From: Sphingomonadales bacterium UBA2683
Lineage (GTDB): Bacteria > Pseudomonadota > Alphaproteobacteria > Sphingomonadales > Sphingomonadaceae
Assembly (NCBI GenBank): GCA_002354635.1
Contig: DELZ01000003.1
Coordinates: forward strand, 348,976 to 412,975
DNA: 64,000 nt
Direction: 5' to 3'
Positions 1 to 8,608 of this stretch are shown here, piece by piece. Every line of letters starts with the position of its first letter. The first letter of the stretch is position 1. The position numbers and the translations under genes are program-made. The notes beneath the pieces were generated by a model. The model was not told the DNA's origin and ran no database searches. It saw nothing but the letters and a program-made list of their open reading frames with translations.

Positions 1-2
1 AT

Positions 3-425
3 TTGGCATGGATGGGCTTCCGGATGTTTCACGCCCGAACCAGTGCCCTTTCCCGGCAATCAGCTGAAACTGCCAGCTTCAGCAAGGGGTTTCTCAATGG
101 CCTGACGGTACACATGTCCAATCCTAAGGCGCTCCTGTTCTACACCGCCTTCATCCCGCCTTTCATCGATCCACAGGGCCATTTGCTGCTGCAATTTGCC
201 ATTCTTGCCGGCCTGACCGTGATCACCGAGACCACCGGCCTGACCTTCTACGCCATGCTTGCATCGCGGGCACGCAAACTCGGTCGTGCCGATCAGGCGC
301 AGCCGCTGTTCCAGAAGATTGCTGCTATAATATTGATCGCCGCAGCGCTGATATTGGCCTGGTGGAACATTACCGACAGCGCGATGCAGAGCGCGTTCAA
401 CCTGGCGCAAGGCAGCATGGGTTAA
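3..425 (+). CDS. LysE/RhtB-family amino acid exporter, C-terminal part (5' end outside window)
   Basis: This is the 3' part of a gene whose start lies before base 1. The visible 140 residues hold hydrophobic segments (around residues 40-85 and a last one near 105-122) and the pattern SNPKALLFYTAFIPPFID, typical of the LysE/RhtB exporters of amino acids and homoserine lactones. Family members are about 205-210 residues, so roughly one third is missing. The TAA stop at 423-425 directly abuts the ATG of the next gene, which suggests co-transcription. The family is clear; the substrate cannot be told. Confidence 0.8.
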   Translation: MAWMGFRMFHARTSALSRQSAETASFSKGFLNGLTVHMSNPKALLFYTAFIPPFIDPQGHLLLQFAILAGLTVITETTGLTFYAMLASRARKLGRADQAQPLFQKIAAIILIAAALILAWWNITDSAMQSAFNLAQGSMG

Positions 426-1451
426 ATGATAGCAATGACCCGAATCTGCCTGTCCCTGCTCGCCCTGCTCTTCACCGCTCCGCTAAATGCACAGGATGCA
501 CCGGCGGACGGGCTTGATCCGGACACCATTCTGGCGTTTAAAGGTCTGCAATTGCTGGACCAGCGCATGAACGCGATCGGTTTTCGTCTCGTGCAGGCGA
601 ACACGCCGTATTGCGCCGACAAAGCCCCGCAAACGGGCCTACTCCTGCACGATATTGATCAATATCCGGATCCGGCGGTGGCCAGGTTCGCGCTCGGCTT
701 TGATGGACTGGTGACGGTCATTGCGGTAGCACCCGACAGCCCGGGTGCGGCGGCAGGGCTATTGCCGGGAGACGATATACTGGCCATCAATGGGGTCAGG
801 ATCGAGAATATCCCGATCGACAACCCGGTCTACGCCAGCGAGCCGCCTGAATATCGACGGATCGCGGCTGTGAATGACAGGCTGGAAAAGGCGCTGACCC
901 AAGAAGACACGACCCTCAATATTCTGCGAGGTGGCGAACAAATCCCGCTGACCGTTGCGTTGCGGCAAGCCTGCCCGAGCCGCTTCCAGATCGCGGTCAG
1001 CGAGGATCGTGAAGCATCTGCCAACGGAAAGATCGTTTCCGTCACATCACGAATGGCGGAATATTTTCTGAACGACGATGAATTTGCTGCCGTGATCGCG
1101 CATGAGCTGGCCCATAATCTGCTACACCACCGTGACCGCCTCGACGCGCAAGAAGTCAATCGCGGCTTCTTCGGCCAGTTCGGCAAAAGCGCCAGCAGGA
1201 TCAAGAGCACCGAAGTCGAAGCGGACCGGTTATCGGTCTGGCTGATGGCCAATGCCGGCTACGATCCGCAGGCCGCGATCCGCTTCTGGACCCGCTACGG
1301 CAAGGAACATGGCAAGGGAATCTTCTCCGCGTCGACCCATTATCGATGGAAAAAGCGTGTAGCCCTGTTTGAAGAGGAAATAGAAAAAATGGCGAAAATG
1401 GAACCGGTCAACGGAACATATGCGCCGCCTCTGCTGACCAAGACAGACTGA
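426..1451 (+). CDS. M48-family zinc metallopeptidase with PDZ domain, secreted
   Basis: A 341-residue protein starting with a signal peptide (about residues 1-22, cleavage likely near LNAQ-DA). Residues about 95-130 form a PDZ domain (DSPGAAAGLLPGDDILAING) that could bind substrate termini. The peptidase part carries the zinc motif HELAH at residues 226-230 and the downstream EAD signature at 265-267, whose glutamate would be the third zinc ligand. It is probably periplasmic and, by analogy with BepA/LoiP-like M48 proteins, may serve envelope quality control; that role is inference. The ATG follows the upstream stop with no gap. Confidence 0.85.
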   Translation: MIAMTRICLSLLALLFTAPLNAQDAPADGLDPDTILAFKGLQLLDQRMNAIGFRLVQANTPYCADKAPQTGLLLHDIDQYPDPAVARFALGFDGLVTVIAVAPDSPGAAAGLLPGDDILAINGVRIENIPIDNPVYASEPPEYRRIAAVNDRLEKALTQEDTTLNILRGGEQIPLTVALRQACPSRFQIAVSEDREASANGKIVSVTSRMAEYFLNDDEFAAVIAHELAHNLLHHRDRLDAQEVNRGFFGQFGKSASRIKSTEVEADRLSVWLMANAGYDPQAAIRFWTRYGKEHGKGIFSASTHYRWKKRVALFEEEIEKMAKMEPVNGTYAPPLLTKTD

Positions 1452-1452
1452 C

Positions 1453-1719
1453 CTAATCGTCCTGTTCGTAGGCGGCTTTGCAGTTGCGGCGCTCCTGCTT
1501 GGTCTGTGCTTCGTCCAGACACAGATCCCGTTGCCGCTTGCGATCGGCGAGCACCTTGCGGCCCAGATCCTCTTCCTTCTCGGACTGGGTCTGGGTCGTG
1601 GCATCGACCGCCGTCTCCACCACGGTGCCCGCGGCCCGGAATGGTGCGGTCACGATCTTGCTGGCGACACAGCCAGAAAGTGCCACCGACATCAGGATCA
1701 GGATTGGCAATGCACGCAT
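1453..1719 (-). CDS. Small lipoprotein of unknown function
   Basis: An 88-residue protein with a short signal peptide and lipobox (ALSGC, Cys17), followed by a charged region rich in Lys, Glu and Arg. Two further Cys residues (RDLCLDE and RRNCKAA) could form a disulfide in the periplasm. The start has a good ribosome binding site (GAGGAG, about 6 bases upstream). It is convergent with the M48 protease gene with one base between the stops. I cannot give it a function; similar small Cys-containing lipoproteins occur in sphingomonads. Confidence 0.65.
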   Translation of the reverse strand: MRALPILILMSVALSGCVASKIVTAPFRAAGTVVETAVDATTQTQSEKEEDLGRKVLADRKRQRDLCLDEAQTKQERRNCKAAYEQDD

Positions 1720-1780
1720 GATATTCTCCTCAGGAATCTAATATGCGCCAACGAATGAAACAGGGCTGAACACACATCGC

Positions 1781-2647
1781 TTACTCGGCCAGCAGCTTCT
1801 CCGCGATGATCCGCATGGCCGGGCCAATTTCCGGATGCGACAAAGCCAGAGCCAGATTGGCCTCGACATAGCCCTGTTTGGATCCGCAATCATAGCGCTT
1901 GCCATCAAAGGTCATGCCATGGAACGGCTGCTTGCCAATCATCTGCGCCATTGCATCGGTGAGCTGGATCTCGCCACCTGCACCTGCCTCCTGCGATTCG
2001 AGGATGCGCATCACTTCGGGCTGCAAAATATAACGACCCGGCAGAATCAGATTGGACGGCGCGGTGCCGGCTGCCGGCTTCTCGACCAGCCCCTTGACCT
2101 CGGTGATCGGCCCATCGCGATAGCCCGGATCGATCACGCCATAAGACGGCGTATCCTCGATCGGGATTTCCAGCGCACAGACAATATTGCCGCCAAGCTT
2201 GTCGTAGGCACTGACCATCTGCTTCATGCAGCCGGGAGAACCGACCATGAATTCGTCGGGCAGAAAAATGGCGAAAGGCTCATCGCCGATAATATCGCGC
2301 GCGCACCAGATGGCATGGCCGAGACCGAGCGGTTCCTGCTGCCGTACAAAGACACAGTCGCCCGGCCGCAACCGGGTACCCTCGAGAACCGACCGGTCCT
2401 TGGATCGATCCGCCATGTTCCGCTCCAGCTCGAACGCCATGTCGAAATGGTCCTCAATCATCCCCTTGCCGCGGCCGTTGACGAAGATCATTTGCTCGAT
2501 CCCCGCCTCCAGCGCTTCATCCACAGCATATTGGAGGAGCGGACGATCGACGATCGGAAAAAGTTCCTTGGGCATCACCTTGGTTGCCGGCAGGAAGCGG
2601 GTCCCCATGCCTGCAACCGGAAATACCGCTTTTCTGATGGGTTTCAT
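1781..2647 (-). CDS. galU: UTP--glucose-1-phosphate uridylyltransferase
   Basis: A 288-residue GalU. It makes UDP-glucose from UTP and glucose-1-phosphate in the cytoplasm, feeding exopolysaccharide, lipopolysaccharide and glycolipid synthesis. The N-terminal nucleotide-binding signature (AGMGTRFLPATKVMPKELFP, residues 13-32) is intact, as are FLPDE and the later VEKP segment. Length is normal for bacterial GalU. It lies 9 bases after msrA on the same strand and is probably the last gene of a run starting at the efflux adaptor. Confidence 0.95.
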   Translation of the reverse strand: MKPIRKAVFPVAGMGTRFLPATKVMPKELFPIVDRPLLQYAVDEALEAGIEQMIFVNGRGKGMIEDHFDMAFELERNMADRSKDRSVLEGTRLRPGDCVFVRQQEPLGLGHAIWCARDIIGDEPFAIFLPDEFMVGSPGCMKQMVSAYDKLGGNIVCALEIPIEDTPSYGVIDPGYRDGPITEVKGLVEKPAAGTAPSNLILPGRYILQPEVMRILESQEAGAGGEIQLTDAMAQMIGKQPFHGMTFDGKRYDCGSKQGYVEANLALALSHPEIGPAMRIIAEKLLAE

Positions 2648-2656
2648 AAGGTGGCT

Positions 2657-3190
2657 CTAGTCCTTCAGTTTGTCGGCAAAACTGGTCCGCAGCTTCTGCA
2701 GCTTAGGTGGTATAGTCGCCACACAATAGGGATTGCTGCGGCCTTCGTCAGCCCAATATTGCTGATGATAGTCTTCCGCCACATACCAGGGAGCCGGTCC
2801 CTCAATCGTGGTAACGACCGGCTCGGAGCGGTCCTCGCCAGCTCGTATTATTCCTGCTTGCGCTTCGGCACGCTGGTCATCTCCGAGCGGGAAGATCGCC
2901 GACCGATACTGGGTCCCGATATCATTGCCCTGGCGATTGAGCTGGGTCGGATCGTGAGTGGCAAAGAATATATCGAGCAAGTCGGAATAGCTGACCACCG
3001 AATCGTCAAACCCGATCTTGATCGCTTCGGCATGGCCGGTCGTCCCCGAACAGACCTCCCGATAGGTGGGGTCCGGCTTTGCGCCGCCGATATATCCGCT
3101 CTCGACTGAATGGACACCGGCAATATCGTTGAATACCGCCTCGGTGCACCAAAAACAGCCACCGGCAAAAATGGCTTCCTGCATTGCCAT
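2657..3190 (-). CDS. msrA: Peptide-methionine (S)-S-oxide reductase
   Basis: A 177-residue MsrA that repairs oxidised methionine (S-sulfoxides) in proteins using thioredoxin. The catalytic motif GCFWC lies near the N-terminus, and YIGG and the DPTQLNRQGND...GTQYRS segment are the usual MsrA landmarks. I chose the ATG at 3190, which has AAGGAG five bases upstream; an in-frame GTG two codons earlier is less likely. It begins 11 bases after the RND permease stop, so a methionine-repair enzyme rides in an efflux operon. No msrB is in the window. Confidence 0.93.
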   Translation of the reverse strand: MAMQEAIFAGGCFWCTEAVFNDIAGVHSVESGYIGGAKPDPTYREVCSGTTGHAEAIKIGFDDSVVSYSDLLDIFFATHDPTQLNRQGNDIGTQYRSAIFPLGDDQRAEAQAGIIRAGEDRSEPVVTTIEGPAPWYVAEDYHQQYWADEGRSNPYCVATIPPKLQKLRTSFADKLKD

Positions 3191-3201
3191 AGACACTCCT
3201 T

Positions 3202-6200
3202 TTACACGGTGGCGGGGTCACCTCCGTTTTTTGCGTTTCTGTGCTCTTCATCGCGCCTTGCGACCAGAAGATACATGGCGGGTGTTACCACGCGAGACAA
3301 GAGGGTCGAGCTGATCAATCCGCCAATGATGATAGCGGCGAGCGGCGCGTAGAGCGCGCCACCCCAGAAAGCGAGCGGGGTCAAGCCGCCGATTGCCGTT
3401 ATCGATGTCAGTAGCACCGGCAGGAAACGAACCTCGCCCGCCCTCTCGATCGCTTCCCGCAATCCCATGCCCTGGGCCCGCAGCTGCGTCGTAAAGTCGA
3501 CCAGCAATATAGAATTTTTGATCTCGATACCGATCAGCGCGATAAATCCGATAATCGCCATGACACTGAGGGAATTGCCGGTTACAAAAAGCGCGAGCAG
3601 CCCACCGAATGTCCCCAGCGGGATAACGCCCGCGACGACGATAGTTTCGCGGAATCGCCGGAACTCGGCAACGAGAATGGCAAAAATCAGCATGATTGCC
3701 GTCAGGATCAACGGACCAAAATCACCGAATGTATCGCCAATAGCCTCCGATTCCCCGCCAATCGACCATCGATATCCTTCGGGAAAATCAATCTGCTCCA
3801 GCTTCTCGACCGCCTGATTGGTGATCTTCGCCGGGATTTCGCCAAAATCGACCTGGGCCGTCACCAGCACGGAACGCTGCAGCTGATAGCGCTGAATCTG
3901 CGGGGGAACGTTGATGAGCTGAGGATTGGATATTTGCGCCAGCGGCACCGGGTCGCCGGCGCGCGTAGCAACATAAATCTTGTCCAGCACGGATATCGGC
4001 AGACTGCCTTTGAACGGGAAGCGGACCGTCACGGGATAATCGTCGCCTTCCTGGTCACGAAATGACGCCGCCCGTTCGCCGCTGAGCGCCAACCTGATGG
4101 CGCGGCGCGGCTCGCCTGAAGCTATGTTCAGCAGAGCCGCCTTCTTTTCGTCCAGACCGATATCAAGATCGACCTTGTCGGTCTCGACCGGATTGACAAT
4201 GTCCCGCGCACCGGGGGTTTGTCGCAACACATCGGCAATCGTGCCCGACAGTTGCTTGAGCTTGTCCAGTTCCGGACCCGAAACCCGAATAACGATCGGG
4301 GCTTCCACGGGAGTCCCGTTCTGGAAAAGTTCGATTTTCACACGTGCACCGGCGATTTGATCCAGTTTCCTGCGCAACCGGTCGATCATCTTCGGGCCTT
4401 CTTGCGTGTCCCATTTGTCCAGCACCGCCAGAACTTCACCGTAATTGACCCGCTCAGCCCGGGGCCCGACATTGTAGAAGACCTGGGGATTGCCGTTACC
4501 GATATTTTCCGCCCGTACCTTGATACTTGGTTCGGTTTCGAGAATTTGGGTGACCTCGGCAACAATCCGGTCGGTGCGGTCCAGGCTGCTGCCCTGTTCC
4601 GACTCGACTGACACCCGAAAATAGGGCGCGTCGGCGAACGGAAAAAGCGAAAAACCGAGTACCGGCACAAGCGCGAAAGCCGACAGGCACAAGACCATGG
4701 CCACCCCTACCGTTCTGGCCGGCGCCTGCAGGGAAATGTGCAAAAAGGGCCGATAAAATCGCTGGATCTTGTCATTCACCCAGCGCAGCGCTGCATTGCC
4801 CTCCGGATCCTCGTCACGCCGCAGCAGGCGACTTGCGAGAAACGGAATAAGCGACAGGGAGATCAGGAGCGAGGCAATCACGGTAGCGATAATGGCGATA
4901 AAGAAGGATCGTGTGTAGGATCCGGCCCCTCCCGGCAGAAACAGCAAGGGTACAAACGCAAAAACCAGCACAAAGGTCGAGCCGATGACTGCTGCCCGAA
5001 TCTCGAGCGTGGCATCGATGGCGGCTTCGGTCCGCGTCTTGCCCATCCGCAGATGTCGTGCGATATTCTCAGTCACCACGATGCTGTCATCGACCAGCAG
5101 GCCCAGAGCAACAATGAAGCCGGCAATCGAAAGCTGGCTCATGTTGAAGCCAGCGGCATAAAGCACCAGCAGGCCGGATGCGAGAGAGAGCGGGATCGAA
5201 ATCATCACGATCGCGGAAGAGCGCAGGCCCAGCGGCAGCAGCGTGAACACCACCAGTACGATCGCAATGGTAAAATCGCGGGTGAGTTCGTTCAAACGCC
5301 TTTGCACATCCCGGCTCTGGTCAAACTGCATCACCAGCTTGATATCCGGTGGCAGGATCGATTGTTGCCGCTCCAGTTCACTGTCCAGCTGCTCTTTGAG
5401 CCGGGTGACATCAACCCCGTCCTTCTGCGTCACTGTCAGGAAGACGGCCCGCTTGCCATTATGGCGGGCGCGGTAAATCTGTTCTTCGGCCCCCCATTCG
5501 ACCTTGGCGACATCCCCGACGGTCAGGAGCGATCCGTCGGATGCCCGAAGCGGGAGGCCCCGTATCGCGTCCAGCTGCCGATAGGCACCTCCTGCCTCGA
5601 CGTTCAGTCGCCGCTCCCCGCTCTGGACGGTGCCGCCGGGCAATTCGGCTCCCCCCTGCCGTACGGCATCGGAAACCGTGCTCGCAGCAACGCGGAGCTC
5701 GGACAGCTTCTCGGCATCGACTTCCACACTTACTTCCGGCTGCGGTAGCCCGAAAATCCGCGATTCCCGGACGCCGGTATTGCGCATGAAGACATCCGCC
5801 ATATCATCCGCATATTTTTCCATGCGTCGCCACGAAGCGGTTTCACTGACCAGCGCCACCTGCATGACTGCGGCTTCCGTCGTCCGGATCTTGCGATACT
5901 CCAGCCTTTGCAGACGCTCGGGAAGCCGGTCCCTTATCGCGGAGACCGCTCGCACCACGTCATCATAATAGCCGTCAACATCTCCGGACCATTCGCTGAA
6001 TTCGACATGGATGATCGTTCCGCCATCGGTACTTGTCGATTGCACTTTGACAATGTCATCAAGGCCCTGAACCACTTCTTCGATCGGCTTGGCGACCGTC
6101 TCTTCCATTTCCTGTGCATCGGCACCCGGCTGGATAGCGATGATATTGACTGCAGGGATCGGGAAATGGGCATCCACCGCTTTGGGAATATTGACGAGTG

Positions 6201-6279
6201 CGGACATGCCCAGCATCACCAGCAGGACGAAAAGCACAAGGCTGAGTTGCCAGCGGGATATTACAAACCGGGCGAGCAT
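3202..6279 (-). CDS. RND efflux transporter permease (AcrB/CusA-like)
   Basis: A 1025-residue inner-membrane pump subunit of the resistance-nodulation-division superfamily. It has the expected architecture: a first membrane helix (about residues 12-30), a large periplasmic porter domain, a block of helices near residues 340-540, a second porter domain and a final helix block. The signatures GLLVDDSIVVTENI (helix 4, with paired Asp) and FIALIGIEIKNSILLVDF are visible; the paired acidic residues in helix 4 fit proton-driven transport. It sits 36 bases after the adaptor gene. No outer-membrane channel gene adjoins, so a TolC-type protein from elsewhere is presumably used. Substrate unknown. Confidence 0.92.
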   Translation of the reverse strand: MLARFVISRWQLSLVLFVLLVMLGMSALVNIPKAVDAHFPIPAVNIIAIQPGADAQEMEETVAKPIEEVVQGLDDIVKVQSTSTDGGTIIHVEFSEWSGDVDGYYDDVVRAVSAIRDRLPERLQRLEYRKIRTTEAAVMQVALVSETASWRRMEKYADDMADVFMRNTGVRESRIFGLPQPEVSVEVDAEKLSELRVAASTVSDAVRQGGAELPGGTVQSGERRLNVEAGGAYRQLDAIRGLPLRASDGSLLTVGDVAKVEWGAEEQIYRARHNGKRAVFLTVTQKDGVDVTRLKEQLDSELERQQSILPPDIKLVMQFDQSRDVQRRLNELTRDFTIAIVLVVFTLLPLGLRSSAIVMISIPLSLASGLLVLYAAGFNMSQLSIAGFIVALGLLVDDSIVVTENIARHLRMGKTRTEAAIDATLEIRAAVIGSTFVLVFAFVPLLFLPGGAGSYTRSFFIAIIATVIASLLISLSLIPFLASRLLRRDEDPEGNAALRWVNDKIQRFYRPFLHISLQAPARTVGVAMVLCLSAFALVPVLGFSLFPFADAPYFRVSVESEQGSSLDRTDRIVAEVTQILETEPSIKVRAENIGNGNPQVFYNVGPRAERVNYGEVLAVLDKWDTQEGPKMIDRLRRKLDQIAGARVKIELFQNGTPVEAPIVIRVSGPELDKLKQLSGTIADVLRQTPGARDIVNPVETDKVDLDIGLDEKKAALLNIASGEPRRAIRLALSGERAASFRDQEGDDYPVTVRFPFKGSLPISVLDKIYVATRAGDPVPLAQISNPQLINVPPQIQRYQLQRSVLVTAQVDFGEIPAKITNQAVEKLEQIDFPEGYRWSIGGESEAIGDTFGDFGPLILTAIMLIFAILVAEFRRFRETIVVAGVIPLGTFGGLLALFVTGNSLSVMAIIGFIALIGIEIKNSILLVDFTTQLRAQGMGLREAIERAGEVRFLPVLLTSITAIGGLTPLAFWGGALYAPLAAIIIGGLISSTLLSRVVTPAMYLLVARRDEEHRNAKNGGDPATV

Positions 6280-6315
6280 ATCAGTGCGAGCGATCCTGTT
6301 GCTTGGCCGTCACGG

Positions 6316-7377
6316 TCACTTTGCAACCCGGATTGGCTTAATCAAATCGCCATCCCGAAGCTTTTCAATGCCGCGAGTCACAATCAGCTCTCCCTCATGC
6401 AGTCCAGCCAGAATTTCCAGATTCTTGTCGTTCAGCTTTCCGATCTGCACATTGCGCTGCTTCACACGATTTTTGCTATCGACGACATATACCAGACCCT
6501 CTCCTGCCCGGATTCCAAATATGGCATTGGCGGGAACGGCAAAGCTGTCGGGAGAATTGCGTGACACCATGACTTCGACATTGCCCAACTGCCCGGACCG
6601 CAGCCTGTCGCTGGCAGGAAGGCGGAAGCTGATCTCGAATGTACCGGTCCGCTGGTCCGCCCGTCCGTCCTTTTCGCTGACCACTGCATTGATCGGATCA
6701 CCCCCGGCGCTACCTATTCGGACGATAGCGGGCATACCGGTCCGCAGGCGCGACGCATCGGCGTCGGTCATCGGAACCCGTAAAACAAAACCCTTGTCGA
6801 TTTCTCCCAGCACCAGTGCGGGCTCACCGGCTGTCACGATTTGTCCGGCATCGATATTGCGGGTCAGCAGAATACCATTGCTGGGCGCATGGATTTGCGC
6901 TGTGCGATTGGCAAAACCGGCGGATTCGACTTGCGACCGCGCCGCTCGCGCCGCCGCCTCCGCTTGCTCGAGCCGGGCTTTCGTGATCCAACCGTCCTTG
7001 TACAATTTCTCGACGCGGGCATATTCTGCTTCGGCGCGATCGCGCTCGGCGCGGGCGGCGTTGAGATCCGCGGCAACCGTGCTGGAATCGAGAGCAGCCA
7101 GCAGCGCGCCGCGCTTAACCCTGTCACCTTCTTCATAGCGGACCGAAGCGACTTTGCCTGAGGTAGTGAAGCCGAGCGCCGTTTCCCGGCGCAATCGCAC
7201 AGTCCCAGCTGCAGTGAGCAATTCGCTATCGCCGGCCGGCTGGACCAAGGCTACCGCAGCGGGTATCGGATCATCGGAACGAGGCTTTGCTTCGGGTTCG
7301 CCAACACTGCATCCGGTCAATAAAGCCAGACCGGTCAAAATCGATATTATCGTTCTGCCAAGCGTCATATCGCGCAT
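6316..7377 (-). CDS. RND efflux periplasmic adaptor (membrane fusion protein), lipoprotein
   Basis: A membrane fusion protein of about 353 residues that would link the RND permease to an outer-membrane channel. It begins with a lipoprotein signal (LLTGC lipobox) and has a biotinyl-lipoyl half (GKVASVRYEEGDRVKRG), a coiled-coil hairpin rich in Ala/Glu/Arg, and the second lipoyl half (IHAPSNGILLTRNIDAGQIV). The ATG at 7377 has GAGGGG six to seven bases upstream; an in-frame GTG lies two codons earlier. It is the first gene of the apparent operon adaptor-permease-msrA-galU. The 219 bases upstream hold its promoter, which I could not place with confidence. Confidence 0.9.
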   Translation of the reverse strand: MRDMTLGRTIISILTGLALLTGCSVGEPEAKPRSDDPIPAAVALVQPAGDSELLTAAGTVRLRRETALGFTTSGKVASVRYEEGDRVKRGALLAALDSSTVAADLNAARAERDRAEAEYARVEKLYKDGWITKARLEQAEAAARAARSQVESAGFANRTAQIHAPSNGILLTRNIDAGQIVTAGEPALVLGEIDKGFVLRVPMTDADASRLRTGMPAIVRIGSAGGDPINAVVSEKDGRADQRTGTFEISFRLPASDRLRSGQLGNVEVMVSRNSPDSFAVPANAIFGIRAGEGLVYVVDSKNRVKQRNVQIGKLNDKNLEILAGLHEGELIVTRGIEKLRDGDLIKPIRVAK

Positions 7378-7596
7378 TTCCACCCCTCTTGCGTTCGTCT
7401 AAAGTCTCAATCCGGCCTTGACCAACAGAAAATTGCAAAATGAAACCAGAATAGACCATATTGTTAAAGCCGACCCTGTGATTGTGTTATTATGGAGTCA
7501 GTTTCATTTCGCTGCCTATCCCGCCAGGCGATGATGACCATCGTTTGGCGAAAGGACAAAACATTGGGTTCGCTGCCCATGCTACCGGACGAAAAA

Positions 7597-8556
7597 CTAT
7601 TTCGGCGACGCTGCGCGACGCAACCGGTCATTCAGCGCCAGCCCGATGCCGGTGCAGGGAATGGGCGCCACCGCGATATCCGGCTTTGCGCTCGCCTCCG
7701 CCTTATGTAGTGCGGCAAACAGCAAGCTGGCAGCTTCAGCCAAATCCGCGCCGGGTGACAGGTTCATGTCACCTGCAACCGGGCCGAAGCCGATATGATA
7801 TTCATCGATGCCGGCGGTTTGCGCGTCGAGGCGCACCGGCTTGGCAGGCGCATAATGCGATGCCAGTTGCCCGGGTGCTTCGATCTTGCCGCTACCTGCG
7901 GTGATTGCCGGTTTTCCAGCTGTGGCTTCCAACTGGTCCGGTGTGACCGGTCCCGGTCGCAAAATCCGGTAATCACTGCCGTCAACCGCGACGATGGTTG
8001 ATTCAATTCCCTGTTCACAGGGACCGCCGTCAAGGATCAGCGGCGCTGCCGTACCCAGACTTCGGGAGACATGGTCTGCCGTGGTCGGGCTGATCCCGCC
8101 GCTGCGATTGGCCGACGGCGCTGCGAGACAGAGATCCGAGGTCTCCAGCAATTCGCGCATCACCGGATGGGCGGGAACCCGCAAAGCAATCGTATCCAGG
8201 CCGGCGGTTACCGCTGCCGCAACCGGACAATCTTCGGTTTTCGGTACCACCATGGTCAATGGACCGGGCCAGAGCGCCGTGGCAAAACGAACCGCAAGCG
8301 CGTTGAATTGTCCAAGCCTCTTTGCCGCTTGCAGGTCGGGGACATGGACGATCAGCGGATTGAAATCCGGCCGCCCCTTGGCCCGGTAAATCTCTGCCAC
8401 TGCCGCTGCATCGGTCGAATCGGCAGCCAGTCCATAGACGGTTTCGGTCGGCACCGCGACCAGCCCGCCCGCCCGCAACCGCTTGATAGCCTCGCCAATG
8501 GTCGCCTTGCCGTAGCGACGGGTGGCAGCGCCAATATGATCATTTGAGCCGGACAT
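7597..8556 (-). CDS. tsaC: L-threonylcarbamoyladenylate synthase (TsaC/Sua5)
   Basis: A 319-residue full-length Sua5-type enzyme. It makes threonylcarbamoyl-AMP from threonine, bicarbonate and ATP for the t6A modification of ANN-decoding tRNAs. The YrdC domain fills residues about 15-205 (PTETVYGLAADSTD, AKGRPDFNPLIVHV, SANRSGG), and the C-terminal Sua5 domain follows the APGQLASHYAP linker near residue 225, typical of the two-domain form. It is divergent from the acyl-CoA dehydrogenase gene, with about 50 bases between the likely starts. Confidence 0.92.
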   Translation of the reverse strand: MSGSNDHIGAATRRYGKATIGEAIKRLRAGGLVAVPTETVYGLAADSTDAAAVAEIYRAKGRPDFNPLIVHVPDLQAAKRLGQFNALAVRFATALWPGPLTMVVPKTEDCPVAAAVTAGLDTIALRVPAHPVMRELLETSDLCLAAPSANRSGGISPTTADHVSRSLGTAAPLILDGGPCEQGIESTIVAVDGSDYRILRPGPVTPDQLEATAGKPAITAGSGKIEAPGQLASHYAPAKPVRLDAQTAGIDEYHIGFGPVAGDMNLSPGADLAEAASLLFAALHKAEASAKPDIAVAPIPCTGIGLALNDRLRRAASPK

Positions 8557-8608
8557 GACCCTGCGCTATAGCCCAGCGGAAATTCAGGCAACAACGGATA
8601 GCAATTTC

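Noticed and set aside
1835..3109. 424-residue plus-strand frame over galU and msrA
   Set aside because: Complement of two well-recognised genes.
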